Notes under the pieces: generated by a model
Seen by the model: only the letters and a program-made list of their open reading frames with translations
Database searches by the model: none
Told to the model about the DNA's origin: nothing
Part shown: positions 17,880-26,224 of the stretch, piece after piece
How positions within the stretch are numbered: the first letter of the stretch is position 1
How the letters are laid out: every line of letters begins with the position of its first letter
Assembly: GCF_025359345.1 (NCBI RefSeq)
Contig: NZ_JANYGQ010000005.1
Location: forward strand, 62,001-126,000
DNA: 64,000 bases
Direction of reading: 5' to 3'
Origin: Mucilaginibacter sp.
GTDB taxonomy: Bacteria; Bacteroidota; Bacteroidia; Sphingobacteriales; Sphingobacteriaceae
Program-made: the position numbers and the translations under genes

Positions 17880-18710
17880 ATGACAGATTTCCGATTCATT
17901 CCTATCACGCCACATCCGCTGCTAAGCCCATACGTTGCAAAAATACACGTATTTGAAAGCAGCGGCCGTCTTCCCGCGGAGGATAGAAAACTGATCGTCC
18001 CAAATGCAAATTTCAAATTAACGCTTACTTATCGTAACGGTATCGTAGCCGGCATCGGCGACAAAACATTTATCCAGGGCGAAAATAAACTAAGCTTAAC
18101 CGGCCTCATCGATTCGCCTGTTATGCTTGACGCCCAGCAAGATGCGCAGACCGGCACAATCATCATCGAATTCAATCCGCTTGGAGCGTATCGTTTTTTT
18201 CATTTATCATATGCCGAAGTTAAAAATCAAATTATTGAACTGCCGGAGCTGATCGGTAAATACGCAGAAGAACTTCAATCGCGGCTTGTTGATGCAAATT
18301 CAATAACGCTGAAATTGCAGCTCCTGCAAAACTTCCTGATCAAGCAACTGGAGAAAACCGTGGCCGACCCGATTTATGATTATTGCATCGATAGGATATC
18401 GGGCACCGCCGGCGTTCTGAGCGTTGCACAACTTGAAAAAGAAACCGGTTACAGCTCGCGCTGGCTCCATGCAAAATTTTCGGAACACCTGGGCACCGGG
18501 CCAAAAAACCTTTCGGAAATAGTCCGGTTCAAACAATTTTACGGGGCATTCTCGGCCGGGGCCAATTATCAGCGCCTAAAGGAGCATATTTACCATCATT
18601 ATCACGACCAGTCTCATTTCATAAGGGCATTTAAAAGGTTCACCGGATCGACCCCAACCGATCTTCAAAACAGCATGAACGAACTCGCCACCAAACACTA
18701 TACGAGCTGA
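17880..18710 (+). CDS. AraC-family regulator (DUF6597-type N-domain)
   Basis: 276-aa regulator from ATG 17880, chosen because a purine-rich GGGAGG lies 6 bp upstream; a TTG at 17856 is the only longer alternative. The N-terminal ~1-140 contains the beta-rich domain seen in DUF6597-type AraC proteins (HPLLSPYVAKIHVFES, GTIIIEFNPLGAYRFF), followed by an AraC-type HTH (LEKETGYSSRWLHAKFSEHLGT, here in two pieces: GYSSRWLHAKF and HYHDQSHFIRAFKRFTGSTP). It lies 63 bp upstream of, and is probably cotranscribed with, the SRPBCC gene. The effector is unknown. Confidence 0.88.
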   Translation: MTDFRFIPITPHPLLSPYVAKIHVFESSGRLPAEDRKLIVPNANFKLTLTYRNGIVAGIGDKTFIQGENKLSLTGLIDSPVMLDAQQDAQTGTIIIEFNPLGAYRFFHLSYAEVKNQIIELPELIGKYAEELQSRLVDANSITLKLQLLQNFLIKQLEKTVADPIYDYCIDRISGTAGVLSVAQLEKETGYSSRWLHAKFSEHLGTGPKNLSEIVRFKQFYGAFSAGANYQRLKEHIYHHYHDQSHFIRAFKRFTGSTPTDLQNSMNELATKHYTS

Positions 18711-18773
18711 CTTCCGATTTGTACAATACCTGAAGTTGCAATCACCCCATCTTTGTTTTAAAAAATAAATAAG

Positions 18774-19223
18774 ATGGAAAAGAACGATTTTAACAGCAGT
18801 ATTTCTGCAAACATTAGTGCCGACGAGGCGACCAAAAAGATTAGCAATGTACCCGGCTGGTGGCGAATAACCTTTAGCGGAAGTTCCGAAAAACAAAATG
18901 ATCAGTTTGTAGTAAAGATGGGCGGAGACTCATTCTTCGACTTTACCGTAGCAGAACTGATTCCCGGTGAAAGGGTTGTTTGGCTAATTACCGATTGTAA
19001 TATGCCCTGGTATGCCAACAAAAAAGAATGGGCCGACACTAAAATAATTTTTGATGTTACTGAAACTGATGGTGTAACCACTGTGGACTTTACGCATGAA
19101 GGCCTTACGCCCGAAGTTGAGTGTTACAAAGACTGCGCACCAGGCTGGACCCACTGGATAAAAACAAGCTTATTGTCTTATTTTACTACAGGAGAAGGCG
19201 TTTTTCGTGCACCAACAATTTAA
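18774..19223 (+). CDS. SRPBCC / AHSA1-type small-ligand protein
   Basis: 149-aa protein of the START/SRPBCC helix-grip fold, close to the AHSA1 (activator of Hsp90 ATPase-like) group: a long amphipathic start, GWWRITFSG, the central FVVKMGGDSFFDFTVAELIPGERVVW (split GGDSFFDFTVAELIPGE) and a final helix in WTHWIKTSLLSYF. Such proteins bind hydrophobic ligands and are often paired with an AraC or ArsR regulator, as here with the AraC gene 63 bp upstream. No catalytic residues are implied. The role is unknown. Confidence 0.85.
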   Translation: MEKNDFNSSISANISADEATKKISNVPGWWRITFSGSSEKQNDQFVVKMGGDSFFDFTVAELIPGERVVWLITDCNMPWYANKKEWADTKIIFDVTETDGVTTVDFTHEGLTPEVECYKDCAPGWTHWIKTSLLSYFTTGEGVFRAPTI

Positions 19224-19296
19224 TGCGAACAGAAAGGCTTAGCCCCCTATAGCAGGCAGCGTTTAGAAACTTTGAAGCTTAATAATACCCGCCCTT

Positions 19297-20178
19297 TTAA
19301 AATTTCAATGTTGCCGGCAAATATTTAGCTACAAGATCCTCGTAATAAGGTCGCAGCTTATTCCAGTCCGGAATTTCGGGACTTTTTGAATAAAGATCAT
19401 AGGGATTGAACAGCGCAACCGATTTAAATAAACGGTGATCGTCCGCTGTCATCAGGTGGCTGTAAGCGTTTTCCCGGTGTTGTGGGTAAAATGAGTGGTA
19501 ACGAAGCATATAAAGCGCCTCTTCCGGGAGATAAGGCTTCATCATGTGATAAATATACTCATCGTGCCCCCAGGTCATGTGCACATTATCCAAACCACAA
19601 TTGGGTTCGTACACGCCATATTTGGTATTGAAGTGCGGATCGCAATGATCTGCGTTATCTGTAAAATATTCAGAGAAAACAATTTTCTCGGAAAAAGCGC
19701 AGCCCACAGGATAGCTGTCTCCTACTACTGCCCATTGCGGCTGACCAAACAGGCAAAGCACTTTCCCAAGGTCGTGGAACAAGCCGGTAAGCACCATCCA
19801 GTCGGGGCGACCATCAGCCCGGATAGCTTCGGAGGTTTGGAGCAGATGTTGAAACTGATCAAGGTCGGTATCAGGATCTGAATCGTCAACCAATTGATTT
19901 AAAAAATCAAACGCATCCCAAACCGACATCTCCTTTTTGTCGAATTTTAAATATTGCTCTTTTTTCTGCAGCACAAAATCATAGGTCTGGTTAATATGCT
20001 GTAAACGGTAAAATTCTCTAACGGTATCTTTGAGCGTAGCTTCATAGTTGCGATACGCCGCCGTATCCCGCCCAGCTGCTATAGCGTCCGCATCAGGATA
20101 ACGGACTAACAGATCATCTTCCCATTCATCAACAGATGCCAACGGGTTTTGATCCTGTGCTTGTGTGATCTTGCTCAT
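19297..20178 (-). CDS. Inositol oxygenase (MIOX)
   Basis: 293-aa homolog of myo-inositol oxygenase, a di-iron HD-fold enzyme that opens myo-inositol with O2 to give D-glucuronate. Start set at ATG 20178 (MSKITQAQ); the open frame extends 16 codons upstream. By comparison with mouse MIOX the di-iron ligands are present: H111 (HLLQTSEAIR), H135-D136 (GLFHDLGK), H205 (WGHDEYIY), H228 (LRYHSFYP) and D261 (NPYDLYSK). Other family marks are GRPDWMVLTG and WAVVGDSYPVGC. Length is close to the animal enzyme (285 aa). A perfect GTAAACGTTTAC palindrome lies ~100 bp upstream and a LacI-family gene sits just beyond on the same strand, suggesting sugar-responsive control. Confidence 0.95.
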   Translation of the reverse strand: MSKITQAQDQNPLASVDEWEDDLLVRYPDADAIAAGRDTAAYRNYEATLKDTVREFYRLQHINQTYDFVLQKKEQYLKFDKKEMSVWDAFDFLNQLVDDSDPDTDLDQFQHLLQTSEAIRADGRPDWMVLTGLFHDLGKVLCLFGQPQWAVVGDSYPVGCAFSEKIVFSEYFTDNADHCDPHFNTKYGVYEPNCGLDNVHMTWGHDEYIYHMMKPYLPEEALYMLRYHSFYPQHRENAYSHLMTADDHRLFKSVALFNPYDLYSKSPEIPDWNKLRPYYEDLVAKYLPATLKF

Positions 20179-20276
20179 GATATTTAATAAATAGGATAAT
20201 TGGTTTCGTAGTAAGCCTACTATCAAATTTCTTAATAAAAAGGAGCGTTTCTCATGGATTAGCCAGATTTATTTAC

Positions 20277-20288
20277 GTAAACGTTTAC
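20277..20288. promoter_or_regulatory. LacI-family operator upstream of MIOX gene
   Basis: GTAAACGTTTAC is a perfect 12-bp palindrome with the central CG that is diagnostic of LacI/GalR-type operators. It lies ~99 bp upstream of the inositol oxygenase start. The only LacI-family regulator in the window is encoded next to it (20560-21600), so that protein is the natural candidate to bind here. Confidence 0.7.
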
Positions 20289-20365
20289 ATTTTAAATCAA
20301 CAGGATTACGATATGCAGCATTGCTGTTAGACCAGGTGCAAATTAGATTGTCGCTAAGTCACGAA

Positions 20366-20508
20366 ACGTTCCGATGGAACGTAAAACCTCTTCGTGAATT
20401 TTCTACCGACGAAGTGCTCCTATGGAGCACACTAGAGCTTCGTCCCTTAGGGACGTTTGGTCGGTAGAAAAATATTAATGAATTGATAGTGTGTTCCGTT
20501 AGGAACAC
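20366..20508. repeat. REP-like cluster of four small hairpins
   Basis: Four hairpins with different but self-complementary stems: ACGTTCC-GAT-GGAACGT (20366-20382), GTGCTCC-TAT-GGAGCAC (20414-20430), CGTCCC-TTA-GGGACG (20441-20455) and GTGTTCC-GTTA-GGAACAC (20491-20508). A 12-bp inverted repeat TTTTCTACCGAC (20399-20410) / GTCGGTAGAAAA (20460-20471) encloses the middle two. Changes in one arm are matched in the other, which indicates selection on structure. Confidence 0.85.
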
Positions 20509-20559
20509 CTGGTGATATGCGACAATTTTGATTTACCCATGTTAGCCATTCCAGGCTGG

Positions 20560-21600
20560 TCACGTCAAACTTGTTGAATCCCTTAAAATTAGCCGAGACG
20601 GCAAAACCAAATGCTGGTTTTCCAATTGGATGTATTTGTAGGTTAGGTATTCGATAAGCAGTTCCGCAGCCTTTTGGCCCATCTCAAACGCAGGTTGTTG
20701 AATAGTGGTCAATGCAGGATTGAGGATGCCGGCGGTAAGCTGGGTGGTAAAGCAGGCTATTTTTATATCGGCAGGAATTTTTAAGCCGAGCAGCTGACAA
20801 GCTGTATAGGCGTCAGTCGAAAGGTGCTCAACCGTCAATAAAAGCCCATCCGGCCGGGCCTTCAACAGGTGATCTCGGATCATAGCAATGTTATCGTCTG
20901 AATGTTCATTCGCGCAATGAATAATGTCCGGTAATCCAGGTTTGCTATGATTATCGATCAAGGCTTGCCGATAGCCCTCTTCCCTAGCAGAAAAGATTGA
21001 GACACCTCCCCGCACTGTTATCAACGAGATCTTTTTACAGCCATTATCCAGTAAATGGCAGGTCGCGTTATATGCGCTTTCGAAATCATCAGTTTTTACG
21101 CTTGCAGCGTTAATTTCTTTAAAATCGCGGTCAAAAAAAAGTATAGGAATACCTTTCCGTTTGAGGGCATTAAAATGATCGCCATTGCGCGTGTTACTTG
21201 CAACGGAAATTAAAACCCCATCAACACGGCCATTCGTCAATTCATTGATAACCGAGATTTCGCGCTCATAGCTATCGTGTGTCATGCAGATGAGTACCCG
21301 GTATTTTTTCTTGTCGGCCACACTTTCGATCCCATTGATAACCTGGGTAAAAAAACTATCCCCTATTTCAGGAACAACGATGGCCAGCGTGTAAGTTTTA
21401 TGACTCCTGAGACTGCTGGCCTGGGTATTCACCACATAGTTTAAACGGGCCGCAGCTTCCTTAACCCTGGCTTTGGTTTGATCGCTAACCTCATAACTAT
21501 CTTTAAGCGCCCTCGACACTGTAGCAATCGACAAGTTCAGCTCCTTCGCAAGCATTTTCATATTGATCTTGCGATCATTAGACTCATCGTTCATGTTCAT
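20560..21600 (-). CDS. LacI/GalR-family transcription regulator
   Basis: 346-aa regulator. An N-terminal HTH covers residues ~12-35 (MKMLAKELNLSIATVSRAL), followed by the hinge (LNYVVNTQASSLRSHKT) and a periplasmic-binding-protein-like sensor domain (~65-340: TLAIVVPEIGDSFFTQVINGIE, here TLAIVVPEIGDSFFTQV; DGVLISVASNT; ILFFDRDF; DGLLLTVEHLSTDAY). It normally represses sugar genes until a sugar ligand binds. It is encoded on the same strand just upstream of the inositol oxygenase gene, and CG-centred palindromes upstream of that gene and of the DUF5107 gene are its likely targets. The ligand is not identifiable from sequence. Confidence 0.93.
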   Translation of the reverse strand: MNMNDESNDRKINMKMLAKELNLSIATVSRALKDSYEVSDQTKARVKEAAARLNYVVNTQASSLRSHKTYTLAIVVPEIGDSFFTQVINGIESVADKKKYRVLICMTHDSYEREISVINELTNGRVDGVLISVASNTRNGDHFNALKRKGIPILFFDRDFKEINAASVKTDDFESAYNATCHLLDNGCKKISLITVRGGVSIFSAREEGYRQALIDNHSKPGLPDIIHCANEHSDDNIAMIRDHLLKARPDGLLLTVEHLSTDAYTACQLLGLKIPADIKIACFTTQLTAGILNPALTTIQQPAFEMGQKAAELLIEYLTYKYIQLENQHLVLPSRLILRDSTSLT

Positions 21601-21959
21601 CTTTTGTGGACGTAACTAAATAGAAGTTTATTTCGAGTGAAGCATATTGTGTATACTCCCCGGTTCGAACAAATCTTGAATATTTATATAACTAAACCAA
21701 AAAATACCGGGCTTTTTTGTTGAACGCCTGTTTCTGCCAGCGCGATCAGCTGTTAACCATGCGATTTAACAAAATCTCAAAATGTATCAAACGCCGTACT
21801 AAGTTATTTATAAAACGGTTCGGTTTTTACCCGGCGGGAATCAAAAGCGAACAGCGGGCTGTTCGCTTTTATTACATAACAAATTATATTTTTTATGTAA
21901 TTTACTGGCAATCAAACAAGTGTGCAACTTGGAACGATAATTGAAAATATTGAACATAA
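21601..21959. other. 359-bp gap with a perfect 12-bp hairpin
   Basis: This divergent region lies between the LacI gene and the fusion permease. A 75-codon plus-strand frame (21717-21944) is low in coding character and runs through the hairpin at 21843-21870, so I do not call it a gene. A promoter for the downstream gene should lie here, but no consensus pair is clear. Confidence 0.5.
21843..21870. terminator. Perfect hairpin upstream of fusion permease
   Basis: AAAAGCGAACAG (21843-21854) and CTGTTCGCTTTT (21859-21870) form a perfect 12-bp stem with loop CGGG. With T residues on the 3' side in either direction it can serve as a bidirectional terminator. It lies 90 bp upstream of the fusion gene, so it could also be an attenuator in that gene's leader. 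Confidence 0.65.
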
Positions 21960-24900
21960 TTGAGATCTTATTTTTTTCATATCAGCCTGTTTGACCTGGC
22001 CTCGGTGGGAACCCTGTTCGCGGGGCTTACGCTTGCGCTGCTTTTAGGATTCGCAAAAAGGGTTGGCCAAACAGCGAACCTGTTTTTAAGTTCAGCCCTG
22101 GTCGTAATCGCATTGAAGACTGGAGGGCTCACCACGTTTTTTTTACCAGCACTGGGACCGCTGTTGTATTTTTATGTACGGCAGCTAACATGCCCCGACC
22201 GGCAATTCCGCCCGAAAGATATGCTGCATTTCTCCTTCCTGTTTATTGGATATTGGATGCCGGCCTGGCTGGTTATGATTTCGGTTATCATCTACCTGTA
22301 CCTGTCGTACCGGCTTATAGAGAATTTTTATAACCGCCTGCGACCGATACTGATGGACAGGCCGCGTTTTGCTTTCAGGCGTCTGGAAAGGGCGTTAGTT
22401 TTGCTCGGCTTGCTTTGCGCGTTATCGGCGTTTAGCGATACTTTTAGTTTGGCAGTTGCTTTTGTACTGATTGGAATGGCTGCGGAAGCGATACTCAAAT
22501 TGGATGCCGGTTCGCAACTGGCAATGCCAATAACCAGCAGATCGGATGCAAGAGAAAAAAGCCGGAGACTAAAGGAAGCCGTGGCGGCAAACCGCCTCTA
22601 CGAGGATGCCGAACTGACATTGACCACATTGGCGGTGAAACTGCAAATTCATCCGCATGATTTGTCGCGGATCATTAATATGGGGCTGGAAAAGAACTTC
22701 AGCGATTTTATTAATGAATTCCGGGTTCGTGAAATTGCCCGGAAAATGCAGGACCCAGCTTACGACCAGCTCACACTGCTGGGTATCGCCTATGAATCGG
22801 GGTTTAATTCTAAAACCACTTTTAACCGGGTTTTTAAAGAGATGCCCGGTAAAACACCGGTGGAATATAAAAACAGCTTGAAAAAAGAGGTGCCAATTGA
22901 TAAGTTGGCACCCCGGTTACTAATACGGCCGGTAATATTGCGTTCGGAAAGCCCGCCAAATTGGGCTCCCGGAACATTAAAACGCAATATCATGATTAGA
23001 AATTACCTTAAGATCGCATACCGCCAGCTGCTCAGACAAAAGATGTATGCAGCGATCAAGATCGGCGGATTTGCCCTGGGCATCGCTGCCTGTTTGTTGA
23101 TAGGATTGTATATCCGCGATGAAACAAATTTCGATCGCACGTACCCGGATGCGGACCGAATTTACCGTGTTGCAGGCGATGGCAACTGGGACAGAGGTTT
23201 CGACTGGCCGGCGCCAATGGCCAAAGCAATTAAGAATGATTTCCCCGAAGTAGTACACTCGGGGCGTATAAACGCCGCTGGCAACCTGGAGCTGCGCCGC
23301 GCCGACCAGGCGCAAAACACTTTCGAGCAAGGCTTTGTTTATGCTGATCAATCGTTCCTCGATGCTTTGCAATTACCAATGGTATTCGGTAGCGGGAAAA
23401 CGGCTTTAAAAGAGCCGTTAACCATGGTGATCACCAAAACAATGGCCGATAAGTACTATCATGGCCAGAACCCGGTGGGCCAGGTGATGTACCTTGATAA
23501 TGATAAGGCTCACCCACATCGTATCAGCGCTGTGATGGCCGACATTCCTACGACCTCGCATTTACACCAGTTCAATTTTTTCCTGACCCTGGCCGGGATG
23601 GAATTTGGCAGCGGCGAGCAAAATAACTGGGGTTGGTACAACTACCGTATTTACGTTAAACTAAAAGCCGGCGTAAATGCGGCAGCATTTGAGAAAAAAC
23701 TTACCGCTGACCTTGTAAAGAATTATTTACTGCCTGAATCGCTCAGGGAGGGTAGAAAAGACGCCGAAAAAGAGGTTAAAGGAATTTCCCTGCACCTGCA
23801 ACCGGTAACAGACGTTAATCTTTATTCGTACGATTTGCCGGATGGATTTCCGCACGGCGATATCCGTTTTATCTGGCTGTTTGGGGCAATCGCCCTATTT
23901 ATTTTGGTAATTGCCTGTATCAATTTTATCAATCTATCTACAGCCAAATCGGCTAACCGGGCTAAGGAAGTCGGCCTGAGAAAAGTGGTTGGGTCGTCCC
24001 GCGGCAGCCTTATTAACCAGTTTCTGACAGAATCCATGGTTTACAGCCTTATTTCGTTTGTACTGGGGTTGTTCATCGCCTGGCTCGTATTACCTTATTT
24101 CAATACGCTCGCCTCAAAATCGCTAATAATGCCCTGGGGCGAGTGGTGGCTGGTGCCTTGTGTCCTGGTTTCGGCTGTGATAGTTGGTACATTTGCCGGG
24201 ATATATCCCGCGCTTTATCTGTCGTCCTTCAGACCGGCACAGGTTCTTAAAGGATCGATAGCAAATGGCAGTAAAAGCCCATTGCTGCGCAACGGCCTGG
24301 TAGTCTTCCAGTTTGCGACGTCTATTATATTGATCATCAGCACGATAGTTATTTACACCCAAACACACTTTATCCTGAACCGTAAACCAGGTTTTGATAA
24401 AGACCAGGTAATGGTGTTGCAAGGCACAAATACACTTGGCGATGCTAATATAAAGACCCTTAAAAACGAACTGTCTAAGATGGCGTCGATCAAAAGCGTT
24501 TCCATCAGCGACTATCTGCCGATAGAAAACAGCAAACGTAATCAGAATGCTTTCTTTAACGAGGGGCGTGAAAAACTGGATGCCAGTGTAGGCGGTCAAA
24601 TATGGCAGGTTGACGACACCTACCTGAAAACTCTGGGCATCAAAATGGTTGAAGGCCGGAATTTTTCGTACGACCGGGCTGACGACACGGCGGGGAAAAC
24701 AGTTGTCATTAATCAATTGATGGCCAAACAACTGAACCTGGTAAACCCAGTGGGCAAACGCATCAGCAATGGTAATACCTTTACAGTTATCGGGGTGGTG
24801 CAGGATTTCAACTTTAATTCCATGCGCGGCGATATCGATCCGCTGGTATTTCACTTTGGTATAAGCCCATCGATGATGACTGTAAAGTTCAGTGGGTCGA

Positions 24901-25409
24901 ATGTGCAAAATATCGTTGTGGGCGTTTCGGCCGTTTGGAAAAGGTTCTCGCCCAATCAACCGATACGTTACGATTTCCTGGATGAGCAATTTGCCGGCAT
25001 GTATGCCGATGTATTACGCACGGGAAACATCTTTACCACCTTCGCAGTGCTGGCCATAATTATCGCCTGTTTGGGACTTTTCGCGCTTTCAGCGTTCATG
25101 GCCGAGCAACGCAGCAAGGAGATCGGTATTCGCAAGGTATTAGGCGCCAGTGTGCAGGGCATAACCACATTGCTGTCGGTAGATTTTGTAAAGCTGGTGT
25201 TGCTGGCTATTCTTATTGCATCGCCCGTTGCCTGGTGGGGCATGCAAAAGTGGCTCCAGGATTTCGCTTCTTCTTATAGAATTTCTATCAGTTGGTGGAT
25301 GTTTGCAGCAGCCGGACTGGGCGCTATTTTGATAGCACTTATAACGGTGAGCTTTCAGTCGGTTAGGGCTGCATTGGCTAACCCGGTCAAGAGCCTTCGC
25401 TCAGAGTAG
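21960..25409 (+). CDS. AraC-type HTH fused to MacB/FtsX-type ABC permease
   Basis: 1149-aa single reading frame joining two unlike proteins. Residues 1-175 contain several hydrophobic segments. Residues ~205-310 hold an AraC-type DNA-binding domain (LAVKLQIHPHDLSRIINMGL, LLGIAYESGFNSKTTFNRVF). From residue 345 (MIRNYLKIAYRQL) a full FtsX/MacB-like permease follows: TM1 ~365-380, a periplasmic MacB-PCD domain, TM bundle ~640-780, a second periplasmic domain and the last TM bundle ~1015-1140, ending FQSVRAALANPVKSLRSE. The start is TTG directly after an in-frame TAA; ATG 22992 could start the permease alone. I recall similar joined proteins in Mucilaginibacter and Pedobacter, so the fusion is probably genuine. 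An ATPase partner is not adjacent. The N-terminal membrane part is shorter than in relatives I recall. Confidence 0.85.
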   Translation: MRSYFFHISLFDLASVGTLFAGLTLALLLGFAKRVGQTANLFLSSALVVIALKTGGLTTFFLPALGPLLYFYVRQLTCPDRQFRPKDMLHFSFLFIGYWMPAWLVMISVIIYLYLSYRLIENFYNRLRPILMDRPRFAFRRLERALVLLGLLCALSAFSDTFSLAVAFVLIGMAAEAILKLDAGSQLAMPITSRSDAREKSRRLKEAVAANRLYEDAELTLTTLAVKLQIHPHDLSRIINMGLEKNFSDFINEFRVREIARKMQDPAYDQLTLLGIAYESGFNSKTTFNRVFKEMPGKTPVEYKNSLKKEVPIDKLAPRLLIRPVILRSESPPNWAPGTLKRNIMIRNYLKIAYRQLLRQKMYAAIKIGGFALGIAACLLIGLYIRDETNFDRTYPDADRIYRVAGDGNWDRGFDWPAPMAKAIKNDFPEVVHSGRINAAGNLELRRADQAQNTFEQGFVYADQSFLDALQLPMVFGSGKTALKEPLTMVITKTMADKYYHGQNPVGQVMYLDNDKAHPHRISAVMADIPTTSHLHQFNFFLTLAGMEFGSGEQNNWGWYNYRIYVKLKAGVNAAAFEKKLTADLVKNYLLPESLREGRKDAEKEVKGISLHLQPVTDVNLYSYDLPDGFPHGDIRFIWLFGAIALFILVIACINFINLSTAKSANRAKEVGLRKVVGSSRGSLINQFLTESMVYSLISFVLGLFIAWLVLPYFNTLASKSLIMPWGEWWLVPCVLVSAVIVGTFAGIYPALYLSSFRPAQVLKGSIANGSKSPLLRNGLVVFQFATSIILIISTIVIYTQTHFILNRKPGFDKDQVMVLQGTNTLGDANIKTLKNELSKMASIKSVSISDYLPIENSKRNQNAFFNEGREKLDASVGGQIWQVDDTYLKTLGIKMVEGRNFSYDRADDTAGKTVVINQLMAKQLNLVNPVGKRISNGNTFTVIGVVQDFNFNSMRGDIDPLVFHFGISPSMMTVKFSGSNVQNIVVGVSAVWKRFSPNQPIRYDFLDEQFAGMYADVLRTGNIFTTFAVLAIIIACLGLFALSAFMAEQRSKEIGIRKVLGASVQGITTLLSVDFVKLVLLAILIASPVAWWGMQKWLQDFASSYRISISWWMFAAAGLGAILIALITVSFQSVRAALANPVKSLRSE

Positions 25410-25436
25410 TGTTTGAACCCGACGGCTTCAACGAAA

Positions 25437-25475
25437 AAAGCCTTCAGATTGATTTCTGGAGGCTTTATTGTTTTT
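25437..25475 (+). terminator. Terminator after fusion permease
   Basis: AAAGCCTTCAG (25437-25447) pairs with CTGGAGGCTTT (25456-25466), 11 bp with one G-T pair, and is followed by ATTGTTTTT. It is 28 bp past the stop codon. Confidence 0.9.
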
Positions 25476-25575
25476 AATAGTCATACCACACGATTGTTCG
25501 AAGCTGGGAGACTTCGGACGGCGGAGAAAACAATTTTGAATTCAATTGGTTTAGTTTAACAACTACCTCATTAAA

Positions 25576-25791
25576 ATGGATTTTAACCATCATGTTAAGT
25601 TTGTGATTGACCTTACAACTTGCCCGGTTCATAATCAAAAAGCGGTAATTGGGATTAGCAGTAATAATATAACATTCAAATGTTGTTGTGCTGATTTTGA
25701 AATTACCTGTTTGCAAACCCTAATTAAGTTATTTGAATCGGATAGTGAACACATGAAGAAGTACGGTAAGAAGGGAAAATATCCTGTTTAG
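25576..25791 (+). CDS. Small cysteine-rich protein, unknown
   Basis: 71-aa soluble protein from ATG 25576. It contains TCPVHNQ and a CCCADFE block followed by a single C, giving a C-x-x-H ... C-C-C arrangement that could bind metal. Small Bacteroidota proteins with a similar CPxH...CCC-x-x-F pattern exist, as far as I recall, but have no assigned function. The frame has normal codon use and stands alone between two terminated or convergent units. The antisense frame (25474-25716) is less protein-like. Confidence 0.6.
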   Translation: MDFNHHVKFVIDLTTCPVHNQKAVIGISSNNITFKCCCADFEITCLQTLIKLFESDSEHMKKYGKKGKYPV

Positions 25792-26224
25792 CAATATTTT
25801 GTTCCTTTTCTATTTCCCTTATTTATGTTTTCATCAATAGAAATTTCAGATGAAATGGCGGAATTCACCGAATTTGAAATATTTAAGGCCCACTGTTCCA
25901 GCTGTCTGTAGTTTACAACTACATAAAATCGAACAAACTGGCTATATCGACATTCTGATTCCAGGTAGGCATAGTTGGCAGCGCCGGAATATCATAATCT
26001 TCGCCTAAGTAAACCAAACCAGCCACAACCGGATTTTGAGGAATGTAATCTATCCGCAAAAACAGACTGCATCAAGGACATGAACAAGTCAAAGAAAAGA
26101 GAGCTGCGTATTATTTATGATATAGCCTCTTTTTGTTTAATATGCAATCTTACAGCAATGCTGATATCAAGTCTTATTGAAAGAAATGTCAAACTAAATT
26201 TGTGTGCTGACAACCCTCAATATA
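25792..26224. other. 433-bp gap with possible transposase relic
   Basis: No intact gene. A short minus-strand stretch (25919-26057) reads like the C-terminal end of a REP-associated transposase and is listed separately. A plus-strand frame (25975-26313) overlaps both that stretch and the end of the next gene and is not supported. Confidence 0.5.
25919..26057 (-). pseudogene. Possible C-terminal relic of REP-associated (Y1) transposase
   Basis: On the minus strand a 45-codon stretch reads RIDYIPQNPVVAGLVYLGED, continues through DIPALPTMPTW and ends with a TAG at 25919-25921. The motif YI-x-QNPV-x-AGLV is close to the C-terminal signature of REP-associated tyrosine transposases (usually YIHxNPVRAGLV). 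No catalytic HUH or Tyr part remains upstream, where the frame decays. If right, this is a fragment of the enzyme class that spreads REP hairpins, several of which lie in this window. The match is short, so confidence is limited. Confidence 0.35.

Larger units (their letters stand above)
20179..20559. other. 381-bp gap: operator plus REP-like hairpin cluster
   Basis: No gene. The MIOX-proximal part carries the LacI-type palindrome (20277-20288). The LacI-gene side carries a compact group of four hairpins and a terminal inverted repeat (20366-20508), described separately. The hairpins stand directly downstream of the LacI-family stop codon and may also act as its transcript end. Confidence 0.7.

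Noticed and set aside
21717..21944. 75-codon plus-strand frame upstream of the fusion permease
   Set aside because: It runs through a perfect terminator-type hairpin, has biased basic composition and no recognisable start region.
24123..24989. 288-codon minus-strand frame inside the fusion permease
   Set aside because: Antisense to a strongly supported permease; composition does not look like a protein.
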